Assembly: GCA_016617855.1 (NCBI GenBank)
Contig: JAECUM010003232.1
Coordinates: 1 to 64,000 of the forward strand
Direction: 5' to 3'
Length of the DNA: 64,000 nt
DNA from: Megalonaias nervosa
Taxonomy: Eukaryota > Mollusca > Bivalvia > Unionida > Unionidae
Numbering within the stretch: the first letter of the stretch is position 1; each line of letters starts with the position of its first letter. Below are positions 12,801 to 28,500 of this stretch, piece after piece. Below the pieces are notes generated by a model that had not been told where the DNA came from, did not search any database, and saw only the letters and a program-made list of their open reading frames with translations. The position numbers and the translations under genes are program-made.

Positions 12801-15800
12801 TTGATGATTGGCATAAAGCATTCATGTGTAACTTATTGCCTGTGACCTGGATTTGGTTTTATCTGCTTGTTTACATCAAAGGGTGTGGCCTTAAAAATAG
12901 CTTATCTGGCTTGTGCCCTGGAGGAAGTTGCACAAGTCTGCTTTAAGGAATGCAAGACAGTTACTTAACAGGTACAAAGGCATTCCATGAAAAGTCAATT
13001 TGGGATTAACAAGGCTTTTCTACAACATGATGAATCGAAACAGGTCGTGAAAGGTCATTCAAAATTTACCCCCTTATTTGACAGTCACTTTTTTGAGAAA
13101 TTAGGTGGCTGTGGTTGATGTTGCATTATCTTGACTCGACTGTAATTATCTTTTCTCAGACTCATATTACAGTTAATGAATTTTTTATTGCACACCACTG
13201 TCTATATTTCAGCATGCCCAGCAATGCTGAACACTCAAGTGATATGCTATACCTGTTTCTGTTTTTAAAGGAGTAGAAGTCCTGCCCAGACATCATTCTC
13301 TGTGGCAGGCGAAGTATTGGAAAAGTTGGTAGACTTTGTCCCCTGTTTTTATTTTTTTTATGGGAGTGGAAGTCAAGTACAGACATTGTTCAGCACAGCA
13401 AAAGCATAGATATATTTCTCTTTAGCACAGTGAAGCATTGGAAAATTTGTTCGACTTGTCCCATTTTTATTTTTATGGTAGTGGAAGTTCAACCCAGATA
13501 TTATTCATTGTGGCACAGTGAAATATTGGAAAGATTTGGTAGACTTGTCCCCATTTTTTTAGTTTTGACTTTATGCTGTTGGAAATGCTGAACTACAAAT
13601 ATGCAGGGGCCCGGAGTGGCCGAATGGTCTAAAGCGCTCACCATTACAGATCACTGCCATCTCACCTCTGTCTGCGTGGGTTTGAGTCTCCGGCTTGGCC
13701 AATGTGGTTATGTGAGAAAGCTTGCCGGTAGCTTCTCGTGGGTCGGTGGTTCTTTCCGGGTTCTCCCGGGTTCTTCCTCCACCATTTATACTGGCCGCCA
13801 TGTATAGCCTATCTTGTGCTGAAAAATGGTGTTAAACCCTATAACAACAACAACAACAATAACAACAAATATGCAAGCAGTTTGAATTTTCTCTCCCTGC
13901 ATTTGACCCAAGCCAAACATTGCCAGAAGATATAATAATAGAATACTTTTCAACTGAACAAGTAAAGTGAGATTTTAATTTTTCCTTTCATCTTCAAACA
14001 GCAGTTTATTATGAGGATTTCCAATATTCCATCATCATATATAATCACTTGTGAGTCAGATCCAACTGCAAACTTCACAGATCCAGATATCCGGATGTGC
14101 CATCACATAATGGACTGAAAGATTTTGGTTATGCAGTTTGTTAAGAGTAATTAATAGAACAAACAACATTGATCCTGATATGCTTGTGTATTATGTGACA
14201 GCATATCAGGGTCTATGTTGTTTGCATTTGGATTTACTAGTGAGTACATATGGGTAAATCTTATTGAATTTTAGTGAATATGAGAGATTTAGATACTTCA
14301 AAGAGAAGATATTGACCGTATAATGGATTTTTAGTGTTCACAACTAATTTAGGGTGTGACAAAACATATGGCTCTATCTGTGTGAACTGTCTCACTAAGT
14401 GCTATCAATGAAAACAGAACATGGATGACTTGTCCCAAAAACCCAATAGATACAACATGGATAACGTGTCCCAGTTTTTATTGATTGAATCATGAAACAG
14501 ACAGTGCTTATTACAGGAGCAATACAATAGCAACTCTGGACTGAATGCTTACAATTAAATTGTTTGCATAATTTGAAAGCTTTCCAAATTGCTATGCATG
14601 TTTTCGTCGATTTGTTTGGTCAGAATACATAAATATGCTGCTTATCTGGATCGCAAGCCGTTAGCATTACAGTAGAGGAATAACACATGGTGCTTTCATA
14701 TTGATTCGGCTAAATCGAACGCTGATGATGGACTGTTTTACTGTATATCATCAGTAAAGACAACTTCTTAATGTTTGTAGAACCTGATAACATTTATTTT
14801 TAATTCCCAAAACGTATTGCACAATAATTCATTTGGAAGGTTGCAAGGGGTATTGGTTACCAGGTTGCATGGTTTGAAAATATAATTATAAAATATAGAT
14901 AGAGTAAATACTTTGTAAGATATGCTATAGCTATAATGATCAGAAAATAAACATTTGGGGGGTTTTCTCATCCATAATGACCTTTATGCTGGACTGAGCT
15001 GAAATTGGACTTGCCAGCCATAAAATTTCTTCATGCATAAATCCGTTTTAATAAGACCTATGTAAGAAAAAGGGAGAAATTGACAAGAGTTGCAGTATTC
15101 TTTCCATAGGCCAAACCTGATAATCATATAATCAAGCATATCTTAAGATACATGGACCCTTGTGTCTAATGAAAATTTTATTTCCATTTATCTAATTCAT
15201 GCAAGATGCAAGTTTTGAACTTTGACATTTTTTTTTTTTCCAAATGGTTGCAGTCCTTCATGCACGGCAGATTATAGGGGTTAAACCATCACTTGCCCAA
15301 CATAAAAATGGCTAGTGAAAGTTTCAGGCAGTATAATGAACTTTCTAATTTCCCTTCAGGTGAATGCTGATTCTGATTCTTGACTGACAAGAGTTTTTCT
15401 TTGGAGGCGCTTACCAGTTATTATGTTCATTTGAGAGAGTGACGTATGTAAGGTGAAATTGTTTACTTTTAAAACATACGCATTGAAGAGAATGTTGGCA
15501 TACCTCAGTGCCACTTTGATGGAATGTGGCTGACATTTCTCTGGATATTGTACTTTTGGAAATTGTAAATGATCTTAGCACACTGCTAAAACAAAATGAC
15601 TGCTCCCTTGTGCTCCAAAAATCAGCATGAATTTGTCTAAAGTACACTATCCTTAGCAGCTATTAAAATAGGGAAAATGAATTTTGCCAGACTAGACAAT
15701 ACCAGCTTCTGAAAGTGCAATGAATGAATTACCAAATATATAAAATGTAAAAAAAAAGTTATCAGCTCTTTTTTTTACAATTTACCTCTGAAGTTCAGGA

Positions 15801-18800
15801 AGTGAAAATGAGCAAGTGGAGCTAGCACTTTTTTGAAAGGTACACATCTGGAGTAAGGCCAACCTGTATACTATATAACCCATATTACACCCATCAATCA
15901 TACACCAAAATAAAGGGAATTAAAGGTTCTTTGAACAATACCTAAGATATACAAGGTCTTTTTTAAATAGCCAGTATAATCAGTAAGAAAACCCAGGGAA
16001 ATTCCTTTTCTTTAAAATTCTAACCCTATGCAAAATACGAAACTGTAGAATGCAACCTTTATCAAGAAAGGTGTTCTTTAGAGAATATTGCAAACTTTTG
16101 CCATTTTAAAAACCACACCTTTTTATGGATGTTTGTTTTGATCAAGCTCATACAAGTACTTTACTCCCATTCATCAGTTCTGATAAACACTTACCAGAGG
16201 GAGAAATGACTGGTCTCTACTTGTAATTATGTACAGCTGGTGTAACAAATGCTGTGTAACAGGTTCCAGAAAAACAACCTTTCATGCAGTCAAATCTAGG
16301 TCATTAACATCTTTCATTGTTATATTTCTATAATAAGTGGTTGAGTAAAAGTTTATTCTGGGCAGATAAACATGTCAGGAACTTTGCCTGATGGATTTTC
16401 AACCCCTAGATTTTAAAAAATCTTTAATTTAATTTCAAGTGAGCCAGGGCCCAACCCTATCATATATGCTCACCTTTAAGTCAAGTCCAGCTATAAACTG
16501 CATCGACCCAGAGCTGCCACTGCATTTTGTGCTGGTAGATCTATGTCAGTGCAGTTTGCTAGGAGTAACAAGTAAAACAAACAATATAGAATCTAATCTC
16601 CTGGCACATTATGCAGTGGCAGATGAGGGTCTACATTGTTTCTCTAGGAGTAATCAGTGGACCAAACAACAGAGATCCTGATTTTCTGGTGCATTATGCG
16701 ATTGCAGATCTTGGTTAGTGTGTATTGCTAGAAGTATCCAGTAGAATAAACAACAGTCCCATATCTGCTATTTGCATAATGTGCTGGCATATCTGGGTAT
16801 ATTGTTATGTATATTTAATTTGTATTGTGTAATTAACCTTTGTCCATGATTGAGGGTAGGAGTTGGGCCTACCTGACTAATGTCTTTTTTTATGAAGAAC
16901 ATATTACATAGCTAATTCTTGACTATGATTTTAGATTATATATTAAAATTATTATTATTTGGAGGTAAACATGTTTACTTGGATCTGGGAATCCCCTGGG
17001 AAGAATATGGTCTACCTGCCCTTTCCCATGTAGCTTACTAAAATTTATACAGCCCTGACCACTTTTACAAATTTGAGGAAACATTCCATTAAGATCACAG
17101 AGTATTTTTGGAAAATGGTTATTGTGACATAGGTGGAGAGGTGTATTTAAATGTCATTTACTTAGAAGAACGCATTACATATTTTAACATCAGTCCTGGT
17201 TAAATCAATTTTAGTTCTATTCAGTTAAGAGGATATAATTTATTTAGTTATTCATTGGAATTACAAAGTGCTCATTGATTTAGATCTAAACTGCTATGTT
17301 TCAAATTATTTTGAATTCCTTCAAGGATATTTTAGATTATATCATTATGATGCATCAAGACTATTGGCACATTAGCACATTTGAGACTACTGGCACATCA
17401 GTATATTCAATATTAGAATTCATTTGGAATACCAGTGGAATTCATTCTGAACGCTCTATACTTTTGGGTTTGTGATAGAAGTTTTAAAACTATTTGGGGT
17501 TTAAATCCCAGTACTGTAAATTCTTTATAAATTTTCCTTTTGTATTCTACGAAATTAAATTATTTGTTGAATTTTATAGAATTTTTTGCTTTTCACCCTT
17601 TTCTGTTACTTAGAGTCATAACAATGTGCAGTTTCTTAAGAGTAATCAGTGGAGAAAACAAAATAGATCTTGATATTCCAGTGAATTATGAAAGGGCAGA
17701 TCAGGGTCTTTGTTGTTTGCAGTTAGACTCAACTTATAAACAAGTATGTAAAGTAGATTTTTTAAGCCATTTATGTTTTGACCGTTACCTTTTATTTTTG
17801 AGCTTATTTTTACCTTTGTATTTGGAAATGGGTTTTTTTGTGAAGTTTTAGCAGTTGTATCCATGATGATTTTACACCTATACTTATAATAGGCACTATT
17901 TGGCCAGAAGATGGGATGAAGTTAAAGCAAATATTTACATACTTACTCTGCTAGATAAATCTTCAGTTGTGGGGTACATACCAGTTTCTTAAACATCACA
18001 CCCAAAACCCAACCCAGACAGTAAAAGTAATATTGCAGCCCCATCCATTATTTGTTCATTTAATCTCCCCTGTATTTAGAAACACCATCCCTTTTTTTCA
18101 GTTTTCCTAAATATTTTCAGTTCTAGAATAGACTCATATTTCTGAATTTGCCTTCACAATGCTATTTCTTCAAACATCTTTGACAGAAGTTTTTAAAATA
18201 ATGTAATTATTTATATGTGCATACAGAGGCAATACTGTATCACCTTTTTTCGGATATTTAGTATTCGTAAAATCAACATAGGTGGAGTCAGAGTAGAGCA
18301 TGAGACTTGTAATCCAAGGGTTCAGGTTCAGCACCACCAGGAACACTTGAGTAAGCTGCCTCTAGGTTTGTCCTTGTGAAAAAAAAACTTGGCTCCTATT
18401 TCTTATGCATGATGTGATGAATAACATGTTAAATGTCCCATTCAAACTAATAAAAACAGAACATCTAATATGGGAGAATTTTCTACAGTTTGAAGTAGTT
18501 CATGAACCTTATATTGGAGGTGGAGGATAATTTTGTCCCCAATATTAACTTTAATTTCCATAATGAACATTGTCTTCTTTCCTGGCAAAAGCAATTTATA
18601 CTGTAGTTAAACAATACTGTTGACTTTTTGTATTTTCTGTATGATTTATGCCAGAATATTGCAATTTGAGCCCACTGCAATGTTGTATACTGTACCATGT
18701 GACCATCCAATACTCTCAAATTATGAGTGACATACAGCAAGTGTAAAATCTACAGTTATGTGCTTTACATCCTTGGGAAGAGGTGAATTATGACACCTTC

Positions 18801-21800
18801 ATGCTAATCAACACTGATTAGCAATGAATGAAAATAAAATAGGTGACGAAGTTGAAGAATCACATGTATACTAATCAGTATGTCTAACAACCAAGTAAAC
18901 ACATGGCCCACCACATTTGAAGCACATGGCCCACTACATTTGAAGCACATGGTCCACTACATTTCAAACACATGACCGACTACATTTGAAGCACATGGCC
19001 CACTACATTTGAAGCACATGGCCCACTACATTTGAATGCATGGCCTACTATATTTCAGTGGACCATCACATGAAGACGGAAGCAAGGGCTGATAGGATAG
19101 TGGTTGATCGTGATTTGGGTGGGGTTCAGTGGCCACTAACCTAATTGGTCTCAGGGAGAACACTGATTACTCATATATTTAGGTGTTGTACCACTTAATG
19201 TCATACAATATAGCATGGTATTATGAAACAAGATGAATATGAATGCTATGTGACTTAAATAGTTATGCACATTTCCTCACATTTCAGACTCCACAACAGT
19301 GTGAAGGCAGCGAGTGAAGTGGACTACCCAGCATATGGAGTAACAGGTCCAACCAAGGAAAGAAGTTTGTCACCCGGTGATAGAAAATTGGCGCAGAGTG
19401 CACAGATGTACCACTATCAGCATCAGAAACAACAAATGCTTGCTATGGAAAAGTTAGCTTTGTAGTTTACATGTTGATTATCTCCGAGTTATATATTTCA
19501 CTGATCTGTTTGATTTTATTGTCTTACAAGTGATGAATGTTGCAGAAGGTGAGACAAATCAGTAACAACATCTGATTATAAAATGTAATGAAGTATGGGT
19601 TATAGTTGTTCTGATACGGCAGGATCACCTGTTTGTTGATTATTCATCAGAGTATGCCCACAGTGGCAAGGGCTGTTGGAGGGGAGTGTGAGCTTTATAG
19701 GAATTAAACTGAACATGATGTTAAAAGTCAGGATCATAGGGTACAGTTGTTTCATTTCAGGTGAGTGGTAGATGATTATGGCTTTGTATACACCCACCAT
19801 ATGTTATGATGTCCATCTGTCTGTAAACAACTTCATTTCCACACAGCAACTGAAGTTCTCCTCCATATACAACCTATCAAACTATGTGGATAACTTGCAC
19901 TTGATGTAAGGAAGAACCTTATCAATTTTAGGGTTGAAAGATCATAGGTTAAGGTCATTGTGATTCAAAGAAGAAAAGTAGTTCCTGCACAGTACCTAGA
20001 CTTCACCATCTACAGTTACCAAACTTTGTTGATGGATTGTTCCTGAGGTAAGGAAAAATCCTGGCAGCTTAAGGGTTAAAGTCACTATGTCTGAAAGAAA
20101 AGTATTATTTCCACACAATTACATAAGCTCTTCACAGGCCTGCACTATGGGTGAGGAAGAAGCCTATTGTTTTGGGGGTCAAAAGGTCAAAAGTCAAGGT
20201 CACTGTGTCTGAAAGTTTGAAAATGATTTCAGCAAAATGTGATCATAGATAGGCATTTTAATTTGAACCCGATTCACTAGTGTATAAGTAGCTCCCTGGC
20301 GATGATGGATCAAACATCAAGATCACAGGACAGAATTGTGTTTAGCATTGGGCTAAATTGTCAAAGGTTTTAAGAAGTTGCTATAGGTTTTGTTTCTGTG
20401 AATAGAGTTGTTACCAGATTGGGCACGCAAGTTTGCCCAGTGATATCCCTTGCAATGATATGGTCAAAATGATCTCATGTCAGGGTCACAGGGGAGTCTT
20501 TTATGAGTGATCTCTATGGTTATCAGTAATGTGAGTTTACATCTTGGCTGAGCCTGTTGCAATTTGAGGCAGAATTGTTTATCAGATTTTGATCAAACTT
20601 GATACATAGGCTTATATATTCAGGACACAGATTGAATTGATTATTGGTGAAATCAAGATTTACTAATTGGGTAGTTTTATATCTGATAGGCAGAGAGTTG
20701 TAATCTGTAAGAATATATAGATTTAGAGTGTTCTGTCAGAATGAGCTGATATGAGAAGGATATTATAGTGTAAGACCACATTGGCCTGCTTGTGGGTTGA
20801 ACAGTAAATTTTGATAATTATCTTTTTGTTAGTTCCTGTTTTTATTGATTTAACATGCTTGAATTACAGGGCAAATGGAGAGATGAAACATGATGCATCT
20901 GAAGATGAATCAGAGGAAGAGAACGAGGAAGGGGATTACACTGTGTATGAATGCCCAGGGCTGGCACCGGTATGTTTTGGGTTTTTGTTTCAGAACACAT
21001 GGTAGTATTTGGAGCATGTGAACATCGTTTGTATATTGAGTGCATTTGCTAGGAATTTTGACCAAGGAAAAAAAAATGGAAAGGACAGTGGGGAAGAAAA
21101 CAGCAACTTTTAAACTTGATATATATAATTTCTCCATCAAATATATTACCCAGTCATATTAATATTAGGAATTACTTTGCTACCTCTGGAATCTGGCCCT
21201 CTCCTGGTCTCGACGTTGTATAGACGAAGGGAAGTAACTCTTACATATTACTTTCCCTTACCCTACTAGGTTGCACTCCGCATACTGGACATAGCCAGTA
21301 TTTACCACTTAACAGTTGTTTGTAGGTGGCACAGTAAGTCAAACAATCATTCTGTGTACTGCATACTACATTTTCTTGTATTTCAGTGAATTTTAATATA
21401 TTTGTTAATTCATTTCCAGTTCCTTATGATAACATCTGTGCAATTGGTAATTCCATATTCACCTCTGTGGCTTACTTTATTACACTGTTTTCATTCAACA
21501 GGTTCACCTATTTGAAAGTATAATCGTATTCCTGTGATATATTTACTTATTTGAATGTATTATCTTATTCCTGTGGTATATTTACTATATATTTTTCTTT
21601 ACCTTTTCATGTTTTGTCCTTGTAATTCGATCGGTAACTGTTTTAACATTTGATTTGCGGACTGTTGTTGATTTAGGACAATCACAGAAAGATGCATTCA
21701 TATTTGGTATTCAAAATCCATTATCTCACTTTGTAATTACACTTGGTGTGTTTTGCTCATTATAGTTCAGGCTGTCTGCAACTACATGACTATTAAATTT

Positions 21801-24800
21801 AAAGTGTGGGAGATTCAAGGTTGCTGAAGACAATTGCGAGTCCTGCCTTGCTTGCTTGAAATGTTCATCGTCCAAAGCCTAGGTAATGTGCTGTCAGTGG
21901 ACAAAGGATGTATGGACCAATGTTCTACAAAAGCAGCTCAAGGGCAATGAAAAGAGTGCCCACTTGAAACCTAGAAAACAAGAAATTTTAAGTTTACACT
22001 TTACCCCTGACTCTGTATTTATTTTAGCTCAGGATGCAGCCATTAAATTGCCCTGTTCAAGGGAAATAGTGCAGCTGGACATCAGTAGGGATCTTGAATC
22101 AAGAAAGATCAATATCATTCATAAAGAATTGTCAACAAAAATGTCAGCAAGAATGTATGACAAAGTTGACAAAGGCAAGCCATAAAAAGATTTCATACCA
22201 ACAACTGAAGAGGAGACTCCAGTGCTGCCTGTTTTCTGATTTCCTTGATATGCTCCCCATAAACATGAGTGGAGACAGAAAACAGATTTTTTCCTCCTCT
22301 AGGTTTCCAAGTGCCAAATGATGTCTTGCACCTTCTCTTGCACTATCCATTTACCAATTTATTCCCGCACAACAAGTGGTTGATACAGTTTTTTTTCAGA
22401 GGGGCTCCGCATCTTGTTTAGCAAGCCCCTCCCCCCAGTCATTTCCCTATATGACAGAGACTCAAAGGCATTACTAGACAAAAGGCAGTAGAGATCATTC
22501 AGAAACAAGTATCATCAGACTTCTGTTCAAGGCTGTTCTTGATAAAGATAGCCAGTGAGAAGTTGCACTCAATTATAGATTTAAACAAAATCAAGTTGTT
22601 CACAAAAGTCCCAAAGTTCAAATGGAAAGGTTGACCTGCCTGTACAATGTAATGAATACACAATAAGTGTGGACCTCTCTAATGCATACATCCACATTCC
22701 TATCCATGTAAAATCAAGAAAATACCTGCATTTCACCTATGGAGAGTAGTGTATCAATTTCATGACCTCCCTTTTGGCTTCAACCTCAGGCCCTGGGCTT
22801 TTTCCAAAAATTGGACTCCATCATCACCCTTTTCCAGACAGCCTCCTCATCTGAGATGACAGTGATCTAGACAACATCCTACAAAAGTACTTCATAAGTT
22901 CAGCTTTGCTGCATTACATGCACAGTCTTTCACTCATTTAAAGTTTAGGGTGAAAGATAGTACAGTAGTCCCCCTCTTATACGGCCACCCCTTTCTGCAC
23001 CGGGAAAGTGGCTTTATAAGACGGGTGGCCTTTCCAGAGGGGGAATAAATTTTTTGTGAGATGTATATGTAATGTACGCAGTCAGAAAACTGCATTCTTC
23101 AATGCATTTAATATCATCGTTTAAAAGTAACATTAATTATTAAAAGGTTCTTCTTGTTATAATAATAGACTTATTTCAACTGAATATGCATTAATAGTTC
23201 TTATTCTTGGCGTAAGCGTGATATGCGAGCGGATGTTGTTGTCATGCATATTGCAAAATCATTCAGAAACATCATTTAAATCTTGGTACATAATTCTCTT
23301 TCCATTTGCTCCATTTTCCCACTGCTGCTGAATAACCTCCTTATTGGTTACGATGTTGTTTATTCAAGTCTTTTCAACATAAAATTGTTTTATCTGAGTC
23401 TTTTCTACCTAAAATCATTTGGCAAGTTCCCCCTCCCCACCTCACCCAATGTCGTCTAGTAGAATAACCGACTTTTTTCTTAAATAAATGTCTCCATTTA
23501 CGTGATGACATGTTAATGTTTGGTAATGATTTATTCGGATGTTGCTAACTGTATGCAATTTAATTATGCAGATGAAACTTTTGCAGAGCAGACGAAATGC
23601 CTTCTTCGTAAAGGAATGTGTTATCATGTGATTTTTCGGTCTTTGTCTAGTACCCTGTTTTGTTCAAGGCTAATTTCTGTGTGTGTGTGTGTCTGCAAAA
23701 ATTAATTTTTAGGCTATGCTGACCCTGTTATGATCTTGACAATTACGTCCGGTTGTAATCATCAGTGTTGCCAACTACAAGACTGATAAAACAGCTTCTC
23801 TGCATTTAAACAAAATGCCATGTGTTTTTTAAAGGCAGCAATCTTGTCGCATGATTCATTAGTCGCAGTCTGGTACCCTATTTGTGTTTACATTTCTTTA
23901 CACTAAGTGAGAGAAGCCAAAACGGCTTTGATATGTACGCAGATTTGATCTGAACAATAGCATCTTGCGGCTGTTAGGATTTGTAATCTTGACAATTATT
24001 GTCAGTAGTAATAGCCACTAATTATGAAAGTGAACAAGCTCAACATCTTACTAAGGGAAGCCATAAAGGCTATCAAACCATTTTCCCGCCGACTTGTGTA
24101 TTGTACATCAATACCGCCACTTTTCAGCTGTTACTACTGTTCAATAATTGTAATCTTAAGAATTATCAGAGTGACTAAACCGGTCATCTCATGATAACAC
24201 AGTAGTAAGGCTAATCAGATTATGTGTACTTACCTTTTTGTATGGATTAAAATTTGAGTCTTTCTCGGCTTTATGGAATAAATGTGGCTTCTCGTGAGGC
24301 GTAAATGATATAATATTAACCTTAGTGGTACATGTACTTTAGTCAACACTTCTTTCAGTAACGAAAACCTGACATCGGGAAACAGAAACCGGATTACTTA
24401 ACACATGTTATGAATAAAATTGGTTCTGGATACATATTTCAAAATAAAATGCGGCCGCTTGTGAGGGGTAAATTTTATATTTTTGCACTATTATGCTGGC
24501 CACTGGTCGCGTTAGCGAAGTGGCCTTTCGAGAGGGGTAATTTAGAACACAAACTCGTCAGTGCCGTCGGATTCTGGCCGTAAGGAGCAGGTGGCCGCTG
24601 GTCAGGGGGTCGTTCAAGAGGGGGACTACTGTAAATGTGGAGAAGTCAGCTCTTGCCCATTCCCAACATTTCATTCATTAGAGTATGGAGATCCTTACCC
24701 ATATCAGTTTAGTTTGTCTTTCTCCCAGATGCATAGACTGAAATGCTCTAGCATCAGAGAGAGCTTCTTCCAAAACATTTATCATGGCGAGGGAGTTTCT

Positions 24801-25547
24801 TCAGCTCATCATCATCTTCATTGCAGCAGCAGATGTCGTGAATATAGCTGCCTCTTTCTACATCTGCCCATTGCAGATGGCTTTCCATGGCATCCAAACT
24901 CTTGCCCATTACATCAGCAGATAAGGATCCAAATAGAAATTAGACATTCCCTGATACAATGACAGAACAATGAATGGCTGTAATCAAAATATACATGGAA
25001 GCCCTGCAACCAGAGGTTACAAGCTGCTCAGATGTTACTAAACTTTAAGATTGTCATTGGCAAGTGGACACAGTGAGAGGGAACCTTTCATATCAATCTC
25101 AAGAAAATGGAGGTAATCCTTAACTCTTCCCACACTTGGCAGTATGACCATCATTAAAAATAAAGTCCTGATAATGCTGGTCATTATTGGCTTAATGGCC
25201 TCAATCTACTGGCAACCAGAATGTACTTTTATGACCTGTCTCATGGATCGATCCTTTGAGATAAACATGATTACAGGACCTGGTATGTACTCTCAGAATC
25301 TGTCTGAAGCGCATGAAGCCTACCCATTCTGGATGCTAAAGGATTTTCCTCCCACTCAAGACAAAACCCCTCAAGCGTTATCTTAATGGCAAAAGGAACT
25401 CATCCAGTCAGCATACTCTGATTTTTCACAGGAACAGGTGTATCTTATGAAGCTATTTCTACAAGCGTTGCCTTTCAATGCAACGTCTGACTTACAGTCA
25501 TAATGGAATTGGTCGGCATGACCAGTTCACTTTTTTCACCTTCCGTT

Positions 25548-25585
<38 letters not shown>

Positions 25586-28500
25586 TGTGTGTGTTTGTGT
25601 GTGAGTGTGATTCGGATTTTTAATGTAACTTTAAAAAATTTTTAGTCATATTGCAACAATGTCTGCAGTGTGGCAGTTTCTAGTGATGTCTAGCACTTGG
25701 GCATCATGCCGCAGACATGTAGCACCATGTCCCACCTAGTCACATTATCCTGACACCAGGCTGACCAGTCCTAACACTAACCTCTTAATGCTGAGCACCA
25801 AGCAAGGCAGCTGCTAGTAACATTTTTAAAAGTCATTGCTATGATTTTGGCCTGGGTTCGAACCCACAACATCCCACATCCAAGTCGTACATTCTACCGA
25901 CTTAGGCCATCAGAGGTCACTTTCTATTTGTATGACACGACGTGAATCTCATTAGTCCTTTTTGCATGTTCCTCAGACAGTCACCAGATTAGGTCACACC
26001 TGACACAGTCACATTCCTGGATAGATCTAGTTAACTTTCACTGGATTCACCTGAGAAAATCTTTCTTTGTAGTTATTTGTCAAGATATTTTTTGCACATG
26101 TATATATATTATGTTCGGTTTTGTCAACTGGCATTTGGAGAATTTTACCCTTGAATGTAGTGTTCTTCTGACCCTAGAGGATACTTCTAGGTAGAGGTTG
26201 GATGCACAGCATTTCTTCCTCCTCTTACGACAAATTTTCTGGCATTGACTGTTAACTAGAACATACATTTCATCAATAAAGTTCAAATCAGCACTTTAAG
26301 TTAGGTCTTTGTAATGATCACTGCCATAACGTAAGTTAATTTTAATACATGTCATCAAAACTGGGCAAGGACCTCAAGTTCCAAAAAGAAAACAAAAACA
26401 AATATGATTCTGCATACAGAGAAAGCATGGCCCAGCTTTAAAAGTGAAGAGTCTGGGACTAAACACTAGAAGCATGGACTTGTGTTATGGAGAACTCCTA
26501 TCGATATTGCTTCATAACTGTCGTAAAGTCTACTCATTAATTTGTTAGGTATCTTTCTGGTTAGCTTTTTGTCAGCCCATATAAATGGAACATAGTGGTC
26601 ACTCGACTACATTGGTGGTGGCTGTGGCAACAGATTCATTGTCAGCAGTTTCTAATGTTAGGAATACATGCCTTACTACTTCCCAAAATCTAGTCCCTCC
26701 AATGACAAAATTTGTCTTTTCTGTCTGCATTATGTAGACAAAGGGCAATAACTCTTGTCCAATATCCGCTCTTTGCCTCCAACAGGTGGCACAAGGTTTA
26801 AGCTGAGCAGAACATCGCGTATTGGGATAATCTCATTTTGGGTAGGAAGGAATGGATAAAATAATGTGATTGGTTAAGTATTCTAAGAAAAACAATTTAC
26901 TAAAAAAATTGCTTTTGCCTTTGAATATGCTCTCTGATCACATTAACTTTAGAAGAGTAGGTAGTAGATGGAGGGAATGTTGACCATCCTAACTACACCT
27001 CAGTTAACCTCTGAGGGAAGAAGATTAGATTCCCATATGAAGGTTAACCCACTCTCCTAAACTAACAAAGCAAATTTGGTAACAAAACTATTTTACATAT
27101 TGAAGTTCAGTACAGAATTTGTTATCATAGACTTTCATTATGAATCTGATATCATGGACTCAAGTTCAATGATCTTGTCAGGGACAGTGTCAAAAAATGA
27201 TCATATGATGAGTTTGGTTAAATCTTATTATATTTATGGGGAGAGAAAAAAGTTGTATTGAAGTGATATCATTTAAGGTATTTCTAAACTATATCCACAA
27301 ACTGAGTTAAATGATAAAAATCCATTCATACTTGTGTTATGCTTACAAATCAGTAATTTGACCTTAAAATCAGTATCAGAATGCAATCTATACTGAGTGT
27401 TCATACCATTAATAGTCTTTGTAAATGGCCAGTGCCCAGTATTGAGACCAAAAGGGAGAGCAATAAATTGATATATTATTAGAAGCCCAAACAAACAAGT
27501 TTGTTTAAAGCTGAGTGGATAAGTAAAAAAAAAAAAAAGATGTGGCAGTTGAATATAGACCAATTGCAGAGGCAATATTGGTATGGAACATTTTACCAAT
27601 CTCAACCTCATTCAGCTCTTTAGCGTGTGTATGGCATCGATTTTCACAGCTCCTCTCCAGCATGAAGTGAATTTCACAGGAGAGGTTTTGCAACTTTTGA
27701 GCTAACTCAACATGTCTGCAGATTTGACTCTTCTTGCCACTGTTTTTGTGTGCCTTTTGCAGTGGCCCTACTGGCCCAGTGGTGCCCCCTTTTCTGGTCA
27801 TCTAGATCAATGTGTGATGTTCTTGATCAAGCTAAAAACAATTCTGCATGAATGACAAGACAATCAATAACTTATGGCAGGAATTCCTCAGGAGAAATCC
27901 CAGCTGGAGATTACCATTTGTATAGGAGCAAAGTTAAGAGGATTTACCAGTTGCCTGCTTGACTATGGTTAGCAGCAACTGGAATCCAGAGGAGAAATTG
28001 CTCCATTACTAACCTTTGAGAATTAAGGCATATTATTCATGGTGGTATCAGCTTTGCAGGAAAGTACTTCAAACCATTTCTGACAAGTTGTGGTGGTGTT
28101 CTACCTTCTTAAGCAAAAAATGTTTGGGATGAAATCACCAGACTTATGCATTCTGGTCTGGGACTTTCTACACTGCTGTTCCATCTGAAGATCACAGTCT
28201 AGATCATACATATTGTGGGCAGGCTAAGTTCCCTAGCTGACTCTGTATTGTGAAGGGGCCACACTCCACACAGATTGGTCCATTCATCTGTTGGTATTAC
28301 AGCGGATTTGCACTCCTTGGAGGCATCAGGGATAGACCTTTAAGTGACATGGTGGAACTATAAACTTCCCACCTTTGTTTCTGAAGTCCCAGACCCTGAC
28401 ATCTGGACCATGGACACTCTTTCAATCATATGGAAAATGGTTTGGGGTTATGCCAGGCCCACTTCTCTTCTGGTATTGAAGGCATTATATAAATGATGAG

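Larger units (their letters stand above)
4550..19287 (+). other. 14.7-kb intron of NPDC1 homologue, repeat-filled
   Basis: Donor GTAAGT at 4550, acceptor TTCCTCACATTTCAG ending at 19287. It contains SINEs, a hAT MITE, three kinds of degenerate tandem array (9.06-11.09, 12.05-12.72 and 13.27-13.56 kb), palindromic repeats and a 23-bp minisatellite, all listed separately. The stretches 5107-6856, 6892-7835, 14230-16485 and 17750-18895 show no gene or repeat that I can name. Confidence 0.85.

Noticed and set aside
22963..24631. Transposase gene in the Tigger-like element
   Set aside because: No frame longer than about 60 codons in the interior and no DDE-type motifs recognised.
24561..24962. 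133-codon + strand frame
   Set aside because: It crosses the right end of the Tigger-like element into the DIRS remnant, so it is a chimera of two mobile elements.
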